Assembly (NCBI GenBank): GCA_023375675.1
Contig: JALQBC010000016.1
Location: forward strand, 186,001-250,000
Reading direction: 5' to 3'
Origin: Cytospora piceicola
Taxonomy: Eukaryota; Ascomycota; Sordariomycetes; Diaporthales; Cytosporaceae
DNA: 64,000 nucleotides
The translations under genes were made by a program, and so were the position numbers. The notes below the pieces were generated by a model. The model was not told the DNA's origin and made no database searches. It worked only from the letters and a program-made list of their open reading frames with translations. Shown piece after piece: positions 1 to 12,600 of the stretch. Each line of letters opens with the position of its first letter. Within the stretch, counting starts at the first letter, position 1.

Positions 1-906
1 GCTTCCTCAAGACACCAAACTGGTTGCCCCTCTCCTGTGCCTCAACAAACATATTTTCCTGTCTTCAAGGAAGGAGCCGCTCTGATATCCGGTCACCACA
101 ACATCTCACCCTGAAGCAGCCTCGATAAACCTTTGCCAATGTCACCCATTCAACTTTGAGGCAGGGGTAACGAAACTGTTGTGAAGAAGGTCGGCGGTAT
201 CAAGCCTACAATCATTGGACGTGGGTGTAGACTCTCTCGCCGACTTTTGGCATGTCTTCAGTCACCAGCTTGCAGATGGATCAAACCAGGGCCATTACTT
301 CGGCCTCTTTCTGTAACGCCGTTGTTGGCTATATTTCTTTTCCCCCAAAGCCATTATCGGCACTGGGTACGTCGATGTACCGTGCCGCGGAGATGGTTTC
401 ACTCGTCACATCTAAGCCGTTATATATTAAACGAGGCCAGTCGTGAAGAACGTTTTTGGTCCATCTACATCGGGGGTTCTCCAGCTGCCCAAAGCTATAC
501 CTTATAAAGCTATGCCTCATCTATATACCTCATGTTGCGACACAACTTACCCGTTATATCTCCACAATGTACGAGTGACTAGAATCCCCAAGCCATCAGA
601 TCTCTGCCCGTACATGTTTCTCACTAACCCTTGCTTGTGAGATACAACCCGTATAAACCCAGAGTAGGGAGGCGGAGAAAGGCGGATGTAATTTAGAGTC
701 CGCTACCGCATCTGCACATGGATGGTTAAATGCTCAAGATCACTAGAGAATACAACAGGACATGGTTCAAGCGTGTGAAGAGCCTCCGACAACTCGTCTA
801 TAGCACTCATTTGAGGATGATATATCCACGACTAGGCACCTCCTGTCTCGTTAACATAGTGGCTATTGACGACGCCAAATAGGTGCGGACTAAATATTTC
901 ATACAT
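1..906 (-). pseudogene. Decayed intron-containing gene remnant, product unknown
   Basis: A minus-strand reading path runs from an ATG at 906-904 to the window edge. It has only a few stops: TAG at 834 and 705, TAG at 331, TGA at 283 and 67. A 56-bp intron (550-495) with a perfect GTAAGT donor and an AG acceptor joins two reading frames in the correct phase. A second candidate intron (220-176, GT...AG, 45 bp) removes a further cluster of stops. Base composition is that of normal fungal coding DNA, with CpA and TpG present. Every in-frame stop could come from one C-to-T or G-to-A change, so I infer a gene killed by light RIP-like mutation beside the transposon block. I do not recognise the protein family, and the true start and end are unknown. 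It could also be an unusual open stretch without function. Confidence 0.45.
495..550 (-). other. Probable spliceosomal intron
   Basis: On the minus strand this 56-bp segment starts GTAAGT and ends TATAG. Removing it joins the frame upstream (codon tops at multiples of 3) to the frame downstream (tops at 1 mod 3), rebuilding a Gly codon across the junction. The length is typical for filamentous fungi. I see no clean branch point. Confidence 0.5.
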
Positions 907-1042
907 ACAATACAGTCTGCGTCATGGTGGAAGACGCCGTAGTGTCCGCCGACATCATGTCTGTAAACAAGTGGCCCGAGTCATCCCTAAAAGCAAGTAT
1001 ACTCGATGCTCCTGTCGGCGGGTGTTGTGGAATCCTTGCTAA

Positions 1043-1627
1043 TTACCTAAAGACTATATCTGCGAAGATTAGTCTCCAGCACTCTTGGCCAGCTTTGAGA
1101 GCGACTACCCTTCCAGGCCCAGTCGAGAATAAGGAACGATTTCGACTACGCCAGGGTCATTCCCTCTTTACAAACACAACGGAAAATTGGATCGCCGAGA
1201 TGGTGGGACAACATCACGGACGTGGCCATGTCCACCCCCATCGGCCACATTCAGGTTCAACGTGGCAAAGCAGTGCAGCCAGATGGGTAATCGCAATGGC
1301 CAGGTTCCCATATCCCCAGGCAATGGCCTCGTGGGAGAGCATCCATATGGAACCCCTATTGAAGCTGCCATGCCTTTCAGGCAATCACCAACTCAAAGAG
1401 AGGTCCATACTCTGCCCACATGAGGCAAAGCACACCAGTCTTACAGCAGTGGTATTGCACTTGGTGAGGTATTCAACTCCCTTTCTCCGTCAGGAGTGTC
1501 TTCTAGTACCACATACTGTGTACATCAGCCCCGAGCAATCGGTATGGAAGATGATGATGCGCTGCAGCGGCTGGTCGCAACCGAAGATGTAGTGGTCAAG
1601 GACACCCACCCCTTCCAGTCTCTTCAA
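1043..1627 (+). pseudogene. Decayed coding remnant truncated by F1
   Basis: Plus-strand frame 2 is nearly open from about 1043 to the transposon junction at 1627, with stops at 1070 (TAG), 1130 (TAA) and 1421 (TGA); another TAA lies just upstream at 1040. The conceptual peptide is rich in Gly, Pro, Ser, Asn and Gln with an acidic stretch near the end (Met-Glu-Asp-Asp-Asp). That resembles a disordered region of a fungal regulatory protein, but no diagnostic domain is visible. The frame runs on into F1 and stops at 1681, so the native C-terminus is lost. Frame 3 over the same DNA is fully open (924-1592), but its Trp/His/Cys/Met-rich composition looks like a shadow. Which frame was real is not certain. 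Confidence 0.4.
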
Positions 1628-1934
1628 TGCCTTCCGTTAGGAAGGTTGATGTTTGTTTTACAAGGCGGGCGAGCACAATAGAAAATTGTTGCCCTTGAGA
1701 TTTGTGCCACCTGTTTTTAATTCTGATTGGCTCTGAATTACAATTATGCTGATTCGCTACAGCACCCGTTTAGAGGATCTGATTGGCTGTTGAAAGTAGT
1801 GATTCTAGTCGTTCCGTGACTAAATACACTAGCAATTGTAAGGCCTTTAATGCCTGCCGGAAGGCTTACGGTCACTTTAAGGCTTAGATAAGGTCGGACC
1901 TACGATAAGGCTTCTTACTATAGACCTTAACTTC

Positions 1935-2390
1935 GAACTAAGATATACGCTCGAGTTTTAATCCGATTAAGACGTACTTACTTAAATCTGAAACTTAAGA
2001 AAAAGGGCTATTAAACGGTATATTTAATTAAATCGTAGCCCTTAAGGTAGGCTTAGTATTAAAGCTAATAGTCTTAATTCTTAAGGTTTCTAAAGTTCTT
2101 AACCCGAACCCTAGCCTTTCCCTTCCTCTTTACTTACCTAAGCCTTTAGATTCGAACTAAGATGCACGCTCGAGATTTAATCCGATTAAATAAGACTTAC
2201 CTAAATCTGAATCTGTAGAAAAAGGGCTATTAAACAGTATATTTAATTAAATCGTAGCCCTTAAGGTAGGCTTAGTATTAAAGCTAATAGTCTTAATTCC
2301 TTAGGTTTCTAAAGTTCTTAACCTAAACCTTAGCCTTTCCCTTCCTTTTTCTTTACCGAAGGCTTATATAAGCCTTTAAATTCGGATTAA
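1935..2390 (+). repeat. Two tandem 219-bp units of the F 5' region
   Basis: Each unit runs from a TTCGAACTAAGAT start through a conserved hairpin (GGGCTA...TAGCCC, stem starts at 2005 and 2224) to a pyrimidine-rich end followed by AGCCTTTA. The same unit recurs at 35416, 35644, 36184, 47083, 47302, 48835 and 62571 (position of the hairpin stem), nine copies in all. The hairpin core contains no CA or TG, so RIP could not change it; its conservation does not by itself prove function. Confidence 0.85.
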
Positions 2391-2483
2391 GTTAATAAGT
2401 AAGTAAGTAAGTAAGTAAGTAAGTAGGTAGGTAAGTAAGTAAGTAAGTAAGTTAGTTAGTAAATTCGCTATTAAATAAGTAAA

Positions 2484-2520
<37 letters not shown>

Positions 2521-2631
2521 TAGTTAGTAAGTTAGCTAGTAAGTAAATTCGCTATTAAATAAGTAAATAAGTAAGTAAGTAAGTAAGTAAGTAAGTTCGC
2601 TAGTAAATTAGCTAGTAAGTAAATTAGCTAT

Positions 2632-2692
<61 letters not shown>

Positions 2693-2954
2693 TAGCTAGT
2701 ATATTAGCTAGTACGATAGCTAGTAAGTTAGTTAGTAAATACGTTAATAAGTAAATAAGCTAGTAAGTAAATTAGCTACTTAGTAAGTAAGTAAGTAAGT
2801 AAATAAGTAAGTTAGTTAGTAATTTAACTATTAAAGTAGCTAGTAAGTTAGTTAGCTAGTAAATATGTTAACTAGTAAATAAGTTAGCTAGTAAATAAGT
2901 AAGTAAGTAAGTAAATACGTTAGTAAATAAGTAAGTAGGTAGGTAAGTAAGTAA
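2391..2954 (+). repeat. GTAA tetranucleotide array of F1, left part
   Basis: Long runs of (GTAA)n are mixed with related steps such as GCTA, GTTA and ATTCGCTATTAAAT. The array is interrupted at 2955 by the LTR of element C and resumes at 25955. It contains almost no CA or TG. Confidence 0.95.
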
Positions 2955-3257
2955 TGTCGCAGAGGCGAGTGACCCTTATAAAGGACTAAAAGCTACCGGC
3001 CTCGCTACGTTAAGGTTAATTAAGAGTAAGCCCGAAGGCCTACACTTTCGAACGACCGTCGGCTATAGAAATAAAGGCAGAGAGACGAAAGGGATAATGT
3101 TTAAGTTTGATTACGTCGGGATAAGTATAGGTAGTAAAACTTCGTTATATATTATTCTTATTTAAGTAAAAAAAGTAATTAAAACGAATACTCGAGATAC
3201 CTTTTAAAAGATACCGACGTAAGGTTAATAGGTCTAATACTACTAGCTACTACGTTA
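2955..3257 (-). repeat. C 3' LTR
   Basis: It is 303 bp, the same length as the partner at 25652-25954, and differs from it mainly by C/T and G/A changes. It begins TGTCGCAGAGGC on the plus strand and ends ACGTTA, a mutated form of GCGTCA. Confidence 0.9.
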
Positions 3258-3267
3258 AGCCTCCTTT
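3258..3267 (-). other. C polypurine tract
   Basis: It reads AAAGGAGGCT on the minus strand directly before the 3' LTR, the usual plus-strand primer position of an LTR retrotransposon. It fixes the orientation of C. The following 3268-3640 is AT-rich C sequence with A/T homopolymers and nothing recognisable. Confidence 0.6.
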
Positions 3268-3645
3268 AGCGGTTTAAAGACTTAAACCGCTAAACATCCC
3301 TTTTTTAAGTAACTTTAAAATATAAAAAAAAAAAAAATTATTATAAAACTTTAAACGAAAAAACAACTAACTTTAACTCGAGCTTCGGTAAAGCTATATT
3401 CTAAGCTTACTTTACTACTTAGTCTATCTTTTTCTTCTATATAAAGACTACTAGATAATTAACTTTAATTTTAACGTATATTGCTTATTTATCCGACACG
3501 CTTTCCTTACTACTTCTTTACCTCCGCGTTATACCGATCGATATAAGCTTATTAGGTATAGTATACCTTTATTACTTTAATATACCGGAATTAATATTAA
3601 TTATCGCTTACGGCTAAAAAGTAGTTAGTATCTATAATCGAAACC

Positions 3646-4099
3646 TGATAGTAACGGTACGGTGTAGTAGTATATAATAAAGATAGATTCTCTTTTTTCT
3701 TTTTCTATATAACCGAGTACTCCTATAAACTATATATAGACCTATAAACCTACTGTAAACTTACTCTAAGTTTACTATATAATTACTGTGACGGAACGGC
3801 GTGGGGCTGGGGGTCACCTGATCTGGCGCCTGCGCACAGACCAGGCAACCCACCTAGCCTCGCCGTTACCTTTAGATTTAAACCCTTCGAAGGAGGATGC
3901 TACACCTAGCCTCCTTCCTTCTGTTTCTTTAGCCAAAATGCTCACATCTACATTGGAATTGCAGCCTTGCCTCTATCATTCTAGTGCATCGTGACAATTA
4001 CCGTACGTTTAACCGTCCGAATTACCGGTAAATATACGATAAATTCGTAAGTACGTTTATAAGTAGGTTCGCTATAAACCTACCGGTAGATATATAATA
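3646..4099 (-). repeat. A1 3' LTR carrying solo LTR D
   Basis: The LTR is 454 bp as found; removing D (210 bp) and one 5-bp duplication leaves 239 bp, exactly the length of the other A1 LTR and of the A2 3' LTR. The outer edge reads TGATAGTAACGG. Confidence 0.92.
3787..3996. mobile_element. D: solo LTR, not RIP-mutated
   Basis: This 210-bp segment starts TGTGACGGAACGG, ends ATCGTGACA, and is flanked by ATTAC on both sides (3782-3786 and 3997-4001). Those are the TG...CA ends and 5-bp duplication of an LTR retrotransposon reduced to one LTR by recombination. It is GC-rich and full of CA and TG, in sharp contrast to the surrounding A1 LTR. CACCTAGCCTC occurs twice (3851-3861 and 3903-3913). 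The TGTGACGG start is typical of fungal Gypsy LTRs, but no internal region is here to prove the class. Orientation is not determined. Confidence 0.8.
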
Positions 4100-4659
4100 A
4101 TTACCCCCGGAAGAAAAAATCCTCGTCTATAGGGATATAAGTATTATAGTCGTAATTAGATTAATAATAAGTCTATAGTATAAAGGTAGTTATATTTATA
4201 AGATAAAGAGAAGAACTGTTACTAATTTATAAAAAAGGTATTATATTTAAGTAACGATAATATCTAAATTATAATATAACGAAATAACCGGCGGAGGCTC
4301 GGGTAGACTATAGTAGTATATATAGTAAAAAAAATAAAAGTTTATAGAAATATAAGGTATAGTTAAAAAAAGAGTATAGTTAACTATAAAAAAAAAAGAC
4401 GAAAGCAGTTTTTATCTTTAAGTACCTGCCTTATAGTATTAATAAACCTACGTATACTACTAATACCGCTAAACGAATAGAAAAAAAAAATAACGACTGT
4501 TTTTATCTTTAAGTACCTACTATATAACGTTAGTTTACTTACACGTATAGTCGATACTACGAAAAAGCTTATAGACTTATAGACGTAAAATAACGAATAT
4601 AAAAATAACTATAAAATAATAACTAAACGACGACTAAACGAAACGTATTTCTAAAGAAC

Positions 4660-5395
4660 TTAATAGAGTTTTAACTCTTTTTTAGCTAAAAAGGATAGTA
4701 AACCGAATAACGCCTTTACGTCTTTATTAAAGATATTTTTAGTTAATATTATAACCTTGCTAAACGTTAAAGCTATAGCCTTAATTACCTTATAGGCTTT
4801 AAAGTATAAATTTATACTATATAAACGGTGTTTAAACGTTTCGGTAGACGTATAACCGAGGTTATTTACGTAAAGACGTTTCTATTTATAGTAAATACCC
4901 GCTTAGTTAATATCGCCGTTTTTTTAAAACTTAGTTTTAATAAAATTAAAGTTTATTCGGTAGTAAAGAAAATACTTAAGTATAAAAGTAACGTTAAGGT
5001 ATTATATACGTAACTCTTTATTAAGTTTTTAAATATAACAGATAAAGTTTATTACCTATATAGCGGTATCGTATAATACTATAATACTAATACTAGTTAC
5101 GTTAAATAATAAAACGACGTAAAGCTTTTAACCGTTTATTTAAACGTAAACGCTAGTCTTAAGCTTATAGCCTGCCTTAATAACGTATATAGTAAACGTA
5201 GTAATATTAAACTCGGTAAACGTTTTAAGCTTATTACTTTTATATATATCGTCGATAACGGTAATAAAGTATATCGAACGTTTACGTTTTATAAAAAGCG
5301 AATTTACTTTAAACTTATCCGATTTATAAACTGTAATAAACGAACCGTTATCGGTAATACGACGTTTTCTGCCTATAAAAGAGCTTTTAATAAAG
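4660..5395 (-). pseudogene. A1 third ORF (behind pol), unrecognised
   Basis: On the A1 coding strand, 5395-5150 reads about 80 codons with no stop. The last roughly 65 codons before a TAA at 4662-4660 are also open, with one frame change between the two blocks. Both blocks align codon by codon with the third ORF of A2 (45361-46257), including the same terminal TAA and a short hydrophobic stretch (Leu-Phe-Gly-Leu-Leu) near the end. The position, downstream of pol and before the 3' LTR, is where env-like or accessory ORFs sit. I do not recognise a domain. The plus-strand open stretch at 4828-5013 is an overlapping shadow. Confidence 0.55.
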
Positions 5396-8300
5396 TTAAA
5401 CCGAAAGCTATATACTAATTCTTCTTTAATATTGTCTTTTATAAGGATAAGAGTAGTAGATAAGCCTTTTTAGCCCGATAACTATAGGTTTTATAGTAAA
5501 CGTTTAAAAGTTAACTACGTTTTAAACTCTTTAAAAGCGTTTATAATAACCTCGGCGTAAGTAATAATATCGGATATAAGGCTATAATATTTCTTCTTAG
5601 TCTTTTATTATTCTTTTATAATAACGTAACCGGTATTTATAAGCTCGGTACTTAAAAACTATAAGCTTATAGTAATATACTATATTGTAACTAAGTTTAT
5701 CTTATTAATAATAAAGTTACTTACGTTTTAAACGAATTAGCTTTTTTTATTATAATAGATATATTTATTACGTTTATAAGATAAAGTAAACGAAAACGTA
5801 AAAAAACTATAAGTAAATAAGTTTAAACCTTTTCGGGCCGATATTATAAAAGAATTTAATAAATATACTAAGTTAGTTTCCTTATATCCGTTTATAGATA
5901 AATCTGTCGTTTAACCTATATAGCTGTTTTACGTATTAAGATAAAGCTTTTATTTATAATATAACGTACTATCGCGGTTAATCTATATAAGGATAAAATA
6001 TTAACTAAAGTATTGTTAAGCTTTACGATAAGTGATTTTATAGCTAATCGGGTATACTAAAAGCTTTAAAAGCAGTCAGTATATATATATTAAACTTTAC
6101 CTTTCGGTCGGTAAGGTTAATATATCCCTTGTTAATTACTTCTTATCGAAAATATATTTGCTTAGCTGTATAGTAATATAAGTAGGTATTAAATTAAGTA
6201 TTAATAATAAATATCTTAACGGATACCGCCGATTCTTTTTTATATAGATAAAGTCTTTATTTATATCCGTTAAAGTTTAATATATCCCGACGTAAAGCTT
6301 TATAAACCTTTATCGAGTATTTTTTTATATAGCTTTTCCGTAGGTATAAATAACTAAAGTTATAAAAGGTAAAGTATAATACTAAATAAAACTCTAGTAT
6401 TTTAAAGTATTTATAAAATATTCGGCTATTAATATTTTATATAGGTTTTTTAATTTAGTATATATATTTAACGGTAAATATAAGGCGAGTTCGATATAAT
6501 AGTTTTAAATTATATAAAATAATAAATAAACGGTAACTTTAAGATAAGTTTTTAAATAGAATACTTTATATAATAGTTAAGTTAACGATATAGTATTTTA
6601 AAAATAAGTTTTAACGAAAAGAATAAAATAAAAAAAAGTAGTAAATAATATAAAAAAAAAAGTTTAAGTTAATAATCGGTCGGTAAATAAGTTTTTTTTT
6701 ATTATTATTCGTTACTTAATATTAACGTAAACGTATTTAACCTTTATTACCCGGTAATTTTTTATAAACGTCGAATATTACTTCTCGGCTTTAATACCGG
6801 TATTACCGGCCGATCTACCGGTCGTTTATTAAGTAGTCTTCTTTTTAACCGGAGTTATAGTATTTAAATAACTATTTCTCCGGGTTCTAGTTACTTTATA
6901 GGCGGTTCTTTTTTTATTACTAACTAAACGCGTAGTTTTTCTATTTTTTTTCGTTTTATCTCGAATTCTTAAATTATTTTATCGGTATTTAAAATATCTC
7001 GCGGTATTTATACGTTAAAATAGCTAAAGTAATTAGTTTATTTTATAAAATACTTAACGTATAACTACTTATAACTATACTTCCGCTTACGTTTAACTAT
7101 AATATACTATAACTTATAATATTTAAAAGCCTTATTATACCTTTACGTCTTATTATTATCTACTTCTATAGGCTTTATAGCTAATAGATTTCGTTTATAC
7201 AGATTAAATAGTAGCGGTTTATTTAAAGATAGATAAATTATAAATAATACTAAGTAAATATTTATATATAAAGTTATTTTAAGCTTATATATTAGTTTAC
7301 TTACCTTACGTATAACTTAAAACAGTCTTATACGTTATTAGAAATACTTTTAAGCTAGATTTTTAAATAACGTATAGCTATAATAAAGTTCGATAAAAAC
7401 TTAGTTACTTAAAGTAAACTTATATTAATAATACTTTTTATTATATTATAGTTTTACGACTATTTAAGCCTCGGCGATTATAAGTTACGTTTCTTTTTAA
7501 AATATATTTTAAGCTAACGTCGGAATACCTTTTCTTAGCTAGTTTATTCCGGTAAGATTAAATCTGTATAAAAGCTAGTTAGCAGAGTATTTTATAGCTT
7601 TATTATAAGCGTTATTTAAGTTAAACTATAGTATTAAGATAATATCGGTTTATTTAACTTTAAGATATATTATAGTAAATATCCGGACTACTAATTCTAT
7701 TATTTTATTTTTACTTTCGGACTAGCTGTTAGTTTATAAGTGTTAAGCGGTTAAATAAGCTAGCTTAATATTTAAACCGGATTATAAACTTTATTAAAAG
7801 TCTGAAAGGAACTTAAAATCTTTATTAAAGATAATACGCTATAAAATACTTTAATTATATAAATATAATATATATAATAGTACGTATATTTAATCTGTAG
7901 TTATATATACGGTATTACTAAAAATAACGATAGTCGTTTTACTATACTTATTTATAACCGAAAGAAAAACGTTAAAGAAAAATATTTTAAAGATTATTTA
8001 TAAAGTATTAACGGCTAAAACGTCGGGTAAAGCCGTTATAAAGTTTATAGTAATAGTATAAAACAGGATTAGCGGTAAGAGAATAAGCTATATTTCGCTT
8101 AATAGTTACTAATTTTTACTACGATTTATTATATAGACCGGATAATTCTTAATATATTCGAAGACCTTTCGATAGTAATTTCTAATTATAAACCGGTCGG
8201 TAAAGTTATATTAAACTCTGTCTTTACCGAAATAGTACTTAACGTTATAAGCTTTAGCGATAAAATTTATAACTACTTTTACCGGGATATAAAAACGTCG

Positions 8301-9439
8301 TTTACTTAATAACTTTATAAGATATAAAAGCTTATCTATATTTAACTTAAATAATATATTTACTTTTATTTAATTACTCTGTAGTTATTAAATAATATTA
8401 GTTTAACTAACGTATTTTTAATATTTTATAATAATATAATTTTTAAACGTTTAGTCGATAAAAATCTCGGATATACTATATAAAGCAGTATCTTCTTATA
8501 ATTTACCGAGTATACTTTTATCTTTTACCGGCGGTTAACTTATCGGTAGCTTAAAGATAATATTTACTAATACATTAGTTACTTTTAAAATATAGTAAAC
8601 GTTTAGACTATATTAATTTAGGTATTTTAACGTAAGAATAAGCTTTATATTTATCTTAGTTTTATTTATTATATCGAAGAACGTTTACTTAATAATACCG
8701 ACGGTAGTAACGTAGTCTGTAAGGATATATATAAGTTATTTACAGTTTAAACTAATAACTATATAAAGTTTATAAACTAGTTATATTAAACAGGTAATTT
8801 TAAGTTCGGTTAGCTAATATTTATATTTAGCCGTATTAATAGTTTTACTTAAATACTATAATAGATAAATCTAAGTATAAGGTATAAATAACTTCCGGTC
8901 CTATTTAAAATTATCGCTTAACTAAAAGATAATACTTAAAAATCTAACTTCCTTCGAAGTATCTAACTAAATAAATAACAGCTTATCCGGGTTTTAATAA
9001 AACAAGGCGTTTTTACCTATTAAGGCCGACTTAAAATCGTTAAAAGAGTATATCTTTTTACAGGTAGGCTTAAAGGAGGTTCGATAAATATAGTTTTTCC
9101 GGACGTTACCTTTTAGAAGTTTCTTATCTTCTTGTTTTTTAGTAAGTATTTAAGTTTTCTATCTTTATAACGGATCGATATATTTAATATACCGTATTAT
9201 AAGATAATAAAGATAACTTATAAAGCTAATAAACTTTTCGAGTTATTATAGTATAGTAAAGAACTATAACTAAGTAATAGTCTTTACTTAGTTTAAAGTG
9301 TTATATATACTTAGTCTGTTAACTTTAAATCCGAATAATTCTACTAAAAGATATCCGATAAAGGATTTCTTAACTAACAGAAATATATAACGCTTTATAA
9401 ACAGTATAAACAGCTGTTTTAAATATTTTATATACTCTT

Positions 9440-9640
9440 CGGTAGTATTAAAGAAAACGATAATATTATCGATAAACGCGGTAATAAAGTGTTTAAACGG
9501 CCGGAGTATATAGTCTATATACCGTTAAATATACGCCGGTAAGTTATAAAATCCTATAAATACGACTTTTAACCGTTTTTAACCGTAGTAACTAATTAAA
9601 GTAAACTGTTCGTAATACGGCAGGTATACCTAAAACTAAT
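9440..9640 (-). pseudogene. A1 reverse transcriptase core remnant
   Basis: The minus-strand translation of 9600-9440 gives the Gypsy RT region around the catalytic motif: a Gly-Phe-Tyr-Asn...Pro-Ala block, then Arg-Tyr-Ile-Asp, then Ala-Phe-Ile-Asp-Asn-Ile-Ile-Val-Phe at 9485-9455, followed by a Thr-Thr-Glu-Glu-Tyr-Ile-Lys tail. The second catalytic Asp reads Asn, as expected from a G-to-A change on the coding strand, and a TAA interrupts the block. RT copies element RNA into DNA in the cytoplasmic particle; this copy is dead. Confidence 0.8.
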
Positions 9641-12600
9641 AGAAAAATAAGCTTATATCGATAATAGTAAGAAAAGACTTACTACAGATATTCTTAAAGA
9701 CGTTTAACTAAAAAGGTAGCGGATATATATCGGAAATAGTTACTTTATTAAAAGTATAAAGGTTTACAACTATACGTCCTTTACGTTTACCTTTTACTAT
9801 CTTTTATACTATAAAGATAAGTAAGCCGAATAAGGTAGACTAAGTAATTTACTCGGTACGACCTTATTTATAAAGACCGTTTATTATACTATTAATAATT
9901 TTCTAGTTTTCTTTATTAAAATAGTACGGTTACTACGATATCTTCTAATTTTATTAGCCTTCGATTAAAAGAACTTGTATCTGTTTATCCTTAGGTATTC
10001 GAATATTTAAAGTATCTTTAAACACGTATACGAACTCGCGTACGAGATAGTTTACCTTCGATATAAACTTAAGCGAATACCGGTATACGTATACGTCGTT
10101 TAACAGCTTTATTTCGGGCAGGTCTTTAATATAAGTAATACTAAGTTTTCTATTTAAGCGAAGATATTTATATATCTTTACGTCTGTTTTATTTAAAGGC
10201 AGCTTATTCGGGATAAATTCTTTAGTATTAGCAGGTTATTCGATACTATTTAAAACGTTTAACACGTTAATAGGGTTAAACTTAAAAAATAAGTTAATAA
10301 TTACGTCTTACGTAAATAGTTCGGAATAATAGAAAGGTAATTAATTATAATCTAATAAGGTTTAAATAGTACTTTCTTATCTTATACGTTTTATATATTC
10401 TTCGGAAACAGGTTCGAGTATATTTAAATAAGTGTTTTTACTACTTTTTAAAGGAAAGGACGATTAATTTATAGCTATTACACTATAAAAGTCTTAGCTA
10501 ATTAAGGTATTTACCTAACCTTTTTACTTTAGCTTAAATAAGAAGGATTTAGTTTTCCTATAAGTAGCTTAATAATAAGTACGATATAGCTTAATCGTAG
10601 TAGAATTACAGCGGTAAAGACGGCTTTTACCTTATAAGTACGTAAAGCGGTTTTAGTAAAAACCGATACCTTTACTTACGTATTATTAAAATAATTAAAT
10701 AATATATTAACTACCGAGTTAAAAATATTTACTTAATATAGTACTATAAATTCTTATCTTATTAGTAGTCTCGCGTTTAAACGTTTAAATATTTACGCTC
10801 TTATCTTTACCGATAAGATAGTAAGCGAACTATTTAAGCTAGCTTAGTAAAAAATATTAAACTCGGCTTAGCTAAAAGTACTTATTTTACTTATTTTTCG
10901 AAGATTAGCTTAAGCTTTTTAGTTTACTTTAGTATTAAGTATTAAGTTTAATATCGCCTAAAAGATTATATATCTAAAAGCCCCGGTATTATAGCAGGTA
11001 TTAAAAGTATAACCGGTTAAAAAGCCGCGCGCTTCGGTATAGACGTATATATAACTATAACCTTTATAGGGCGATATTTAAAGCGGTATATTAAAGTCTA
11101 AAACAAAACCTTCTTATCTTATCGTACTATAGTACGTTTTAACGCTACTATAATAACGGTAGTATTTAAAGAAACGTAGTTTAAATAAAGAAACGTAGCT
11201 ATATTCGATATAACAAAGATCGTCCGGATAAAACGGATATCTTTTATAGTAAATATCGTTATTTAATAGTTTCGGAATAAATAGTTCTATATTAAAGTTA
11301 TATATATCGACGTCTTCGACTATTATATATCTGTTATTCGAAAGTTTTTCTTTATCGGTAGGTTAGTTGTCTTTTAAGCTTATCTATTTACTAGTGTTAT
11401 TCGGTAATTCGTCCGTTATAATAAGCGTTATTTTTTCGTTAACCGGATAAAAGCCGTTTTATATTAGCTTTTTTTTATAGGCGGTATTATATTAAAAAAT
11501 ATCGTTATTTACGTTAAAGAGTTAAACGTCTTCTGCTATTACGTTACCTTCGCTATTCGAATAAGTAAAGTGTCGGAAGATCTTAAGCTAATTATAACGC
11601 TTTTATAAGTAACGTCGTTTAAAGGGACTTTAGTTTATAGTATTAGTTAGTAGCCGTAACGCTAATTTAAGTAATAGCAGGTTATAAGTAGCCTGCTATT
11701 AGTCTTAAACGGCCTTTTATATCTCGATTAACTATCTTTACTACTTAGGTAATAACTTTTAATAATCGCTTAAACTAAGCTATAAAAGCTGTTTTAATAC
11801 TTAAGCTTAAAGTAAAGCTTATTTAAACCGTTAAAAGTTAAAACGGTTAAATAATAAAACTAGTTATTAAAAGCCGGCCTTTTATAGCTAAAAACAGATA
11901 GGCTAAAGCTAATATCGTAGTAGCTCGAGTTAACGTTTATTTATAATAAGCTATCGTAGCCCGGTATAGATAAATATAGCTTTTTTTTCAAGTATATATT
12001 AAATTTCTTATTTAGCTTTAAGCTTACGTTTAAAATCTCGAGAGTTAACGTTATACTTAAGGCGATTAAAATAATAAATAACTATCTGTTTATCGATATA
12101 ATCCTATATATTTCGAACGACGAAACTATCCGGCTATTCGGCTAAAACAGTAAAATAACAGATATATTAAGTAAAGTCTAGAATATTTTTATTATTTCGG
12201 GTATTACGTCGTATATATCGAAAGCTGTTTAAAATTCCGTCGGCTATATTATAAGGTATATTAAAGTCTATAATAAAATACTCCTTTTATTTTATTTATA
12301 CGTCGAGGTAAATAGTTAAGTTAAATCTTTCTTTATTTAATAAAGTATTTTAAAACTACGAATAAGTAAATCCGGTAAAGTAAGTAAAGAAATTTTAATA
12401 TAAAGTTTATCGTCGAGTTTCGATATTAACGATATATATACGATAACGCTAAATAAACGTTAACAGGTTTTTCTATACCGTTACTTTATTATCTACGTAA
12501 AACACTTTTATAAGTTCTTTAGTATTATTTTAACTAGTATATAGTTTAAATTTTCCGAAAGTATTTTCCTTAAACTTATAAATAAATAACAGGTCTATAA

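Noticed and set aside
181..640. Short plus-strand open frames
   Set aside because: They lie opposite the minus-strand remnant, whose phase-correct intron explains the region better.
924..1592. 222-codon open frame on the plus strand in the left segment
   Set aside because: It overlaps a better-looking frame 2 with ordinary residue composition; this one is rich in Trp, His, Cys and Met, as out-of-frame readings are. It is kept only as an alternative in the remnant entry.
2391..2954. GTAA arrays read as CRISPR or as arrays of GTAAGT splice donors
   Set aside because: There are no spacers and the period is four bases. The splice-donor likeness follows automatically from the repeat unit, and no exon structure is attached.
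3788..3994. 68-codon open frame
   Set aside because: It coincides with the solo LTR D and begins at its first base, so it is non-coding LTR sequence that is merely free of RIP stops.
4828..5013. 61-codon open frame on the plus strand
   Set aside because: It is a shadow of the A1 third ORF on the minus strand.
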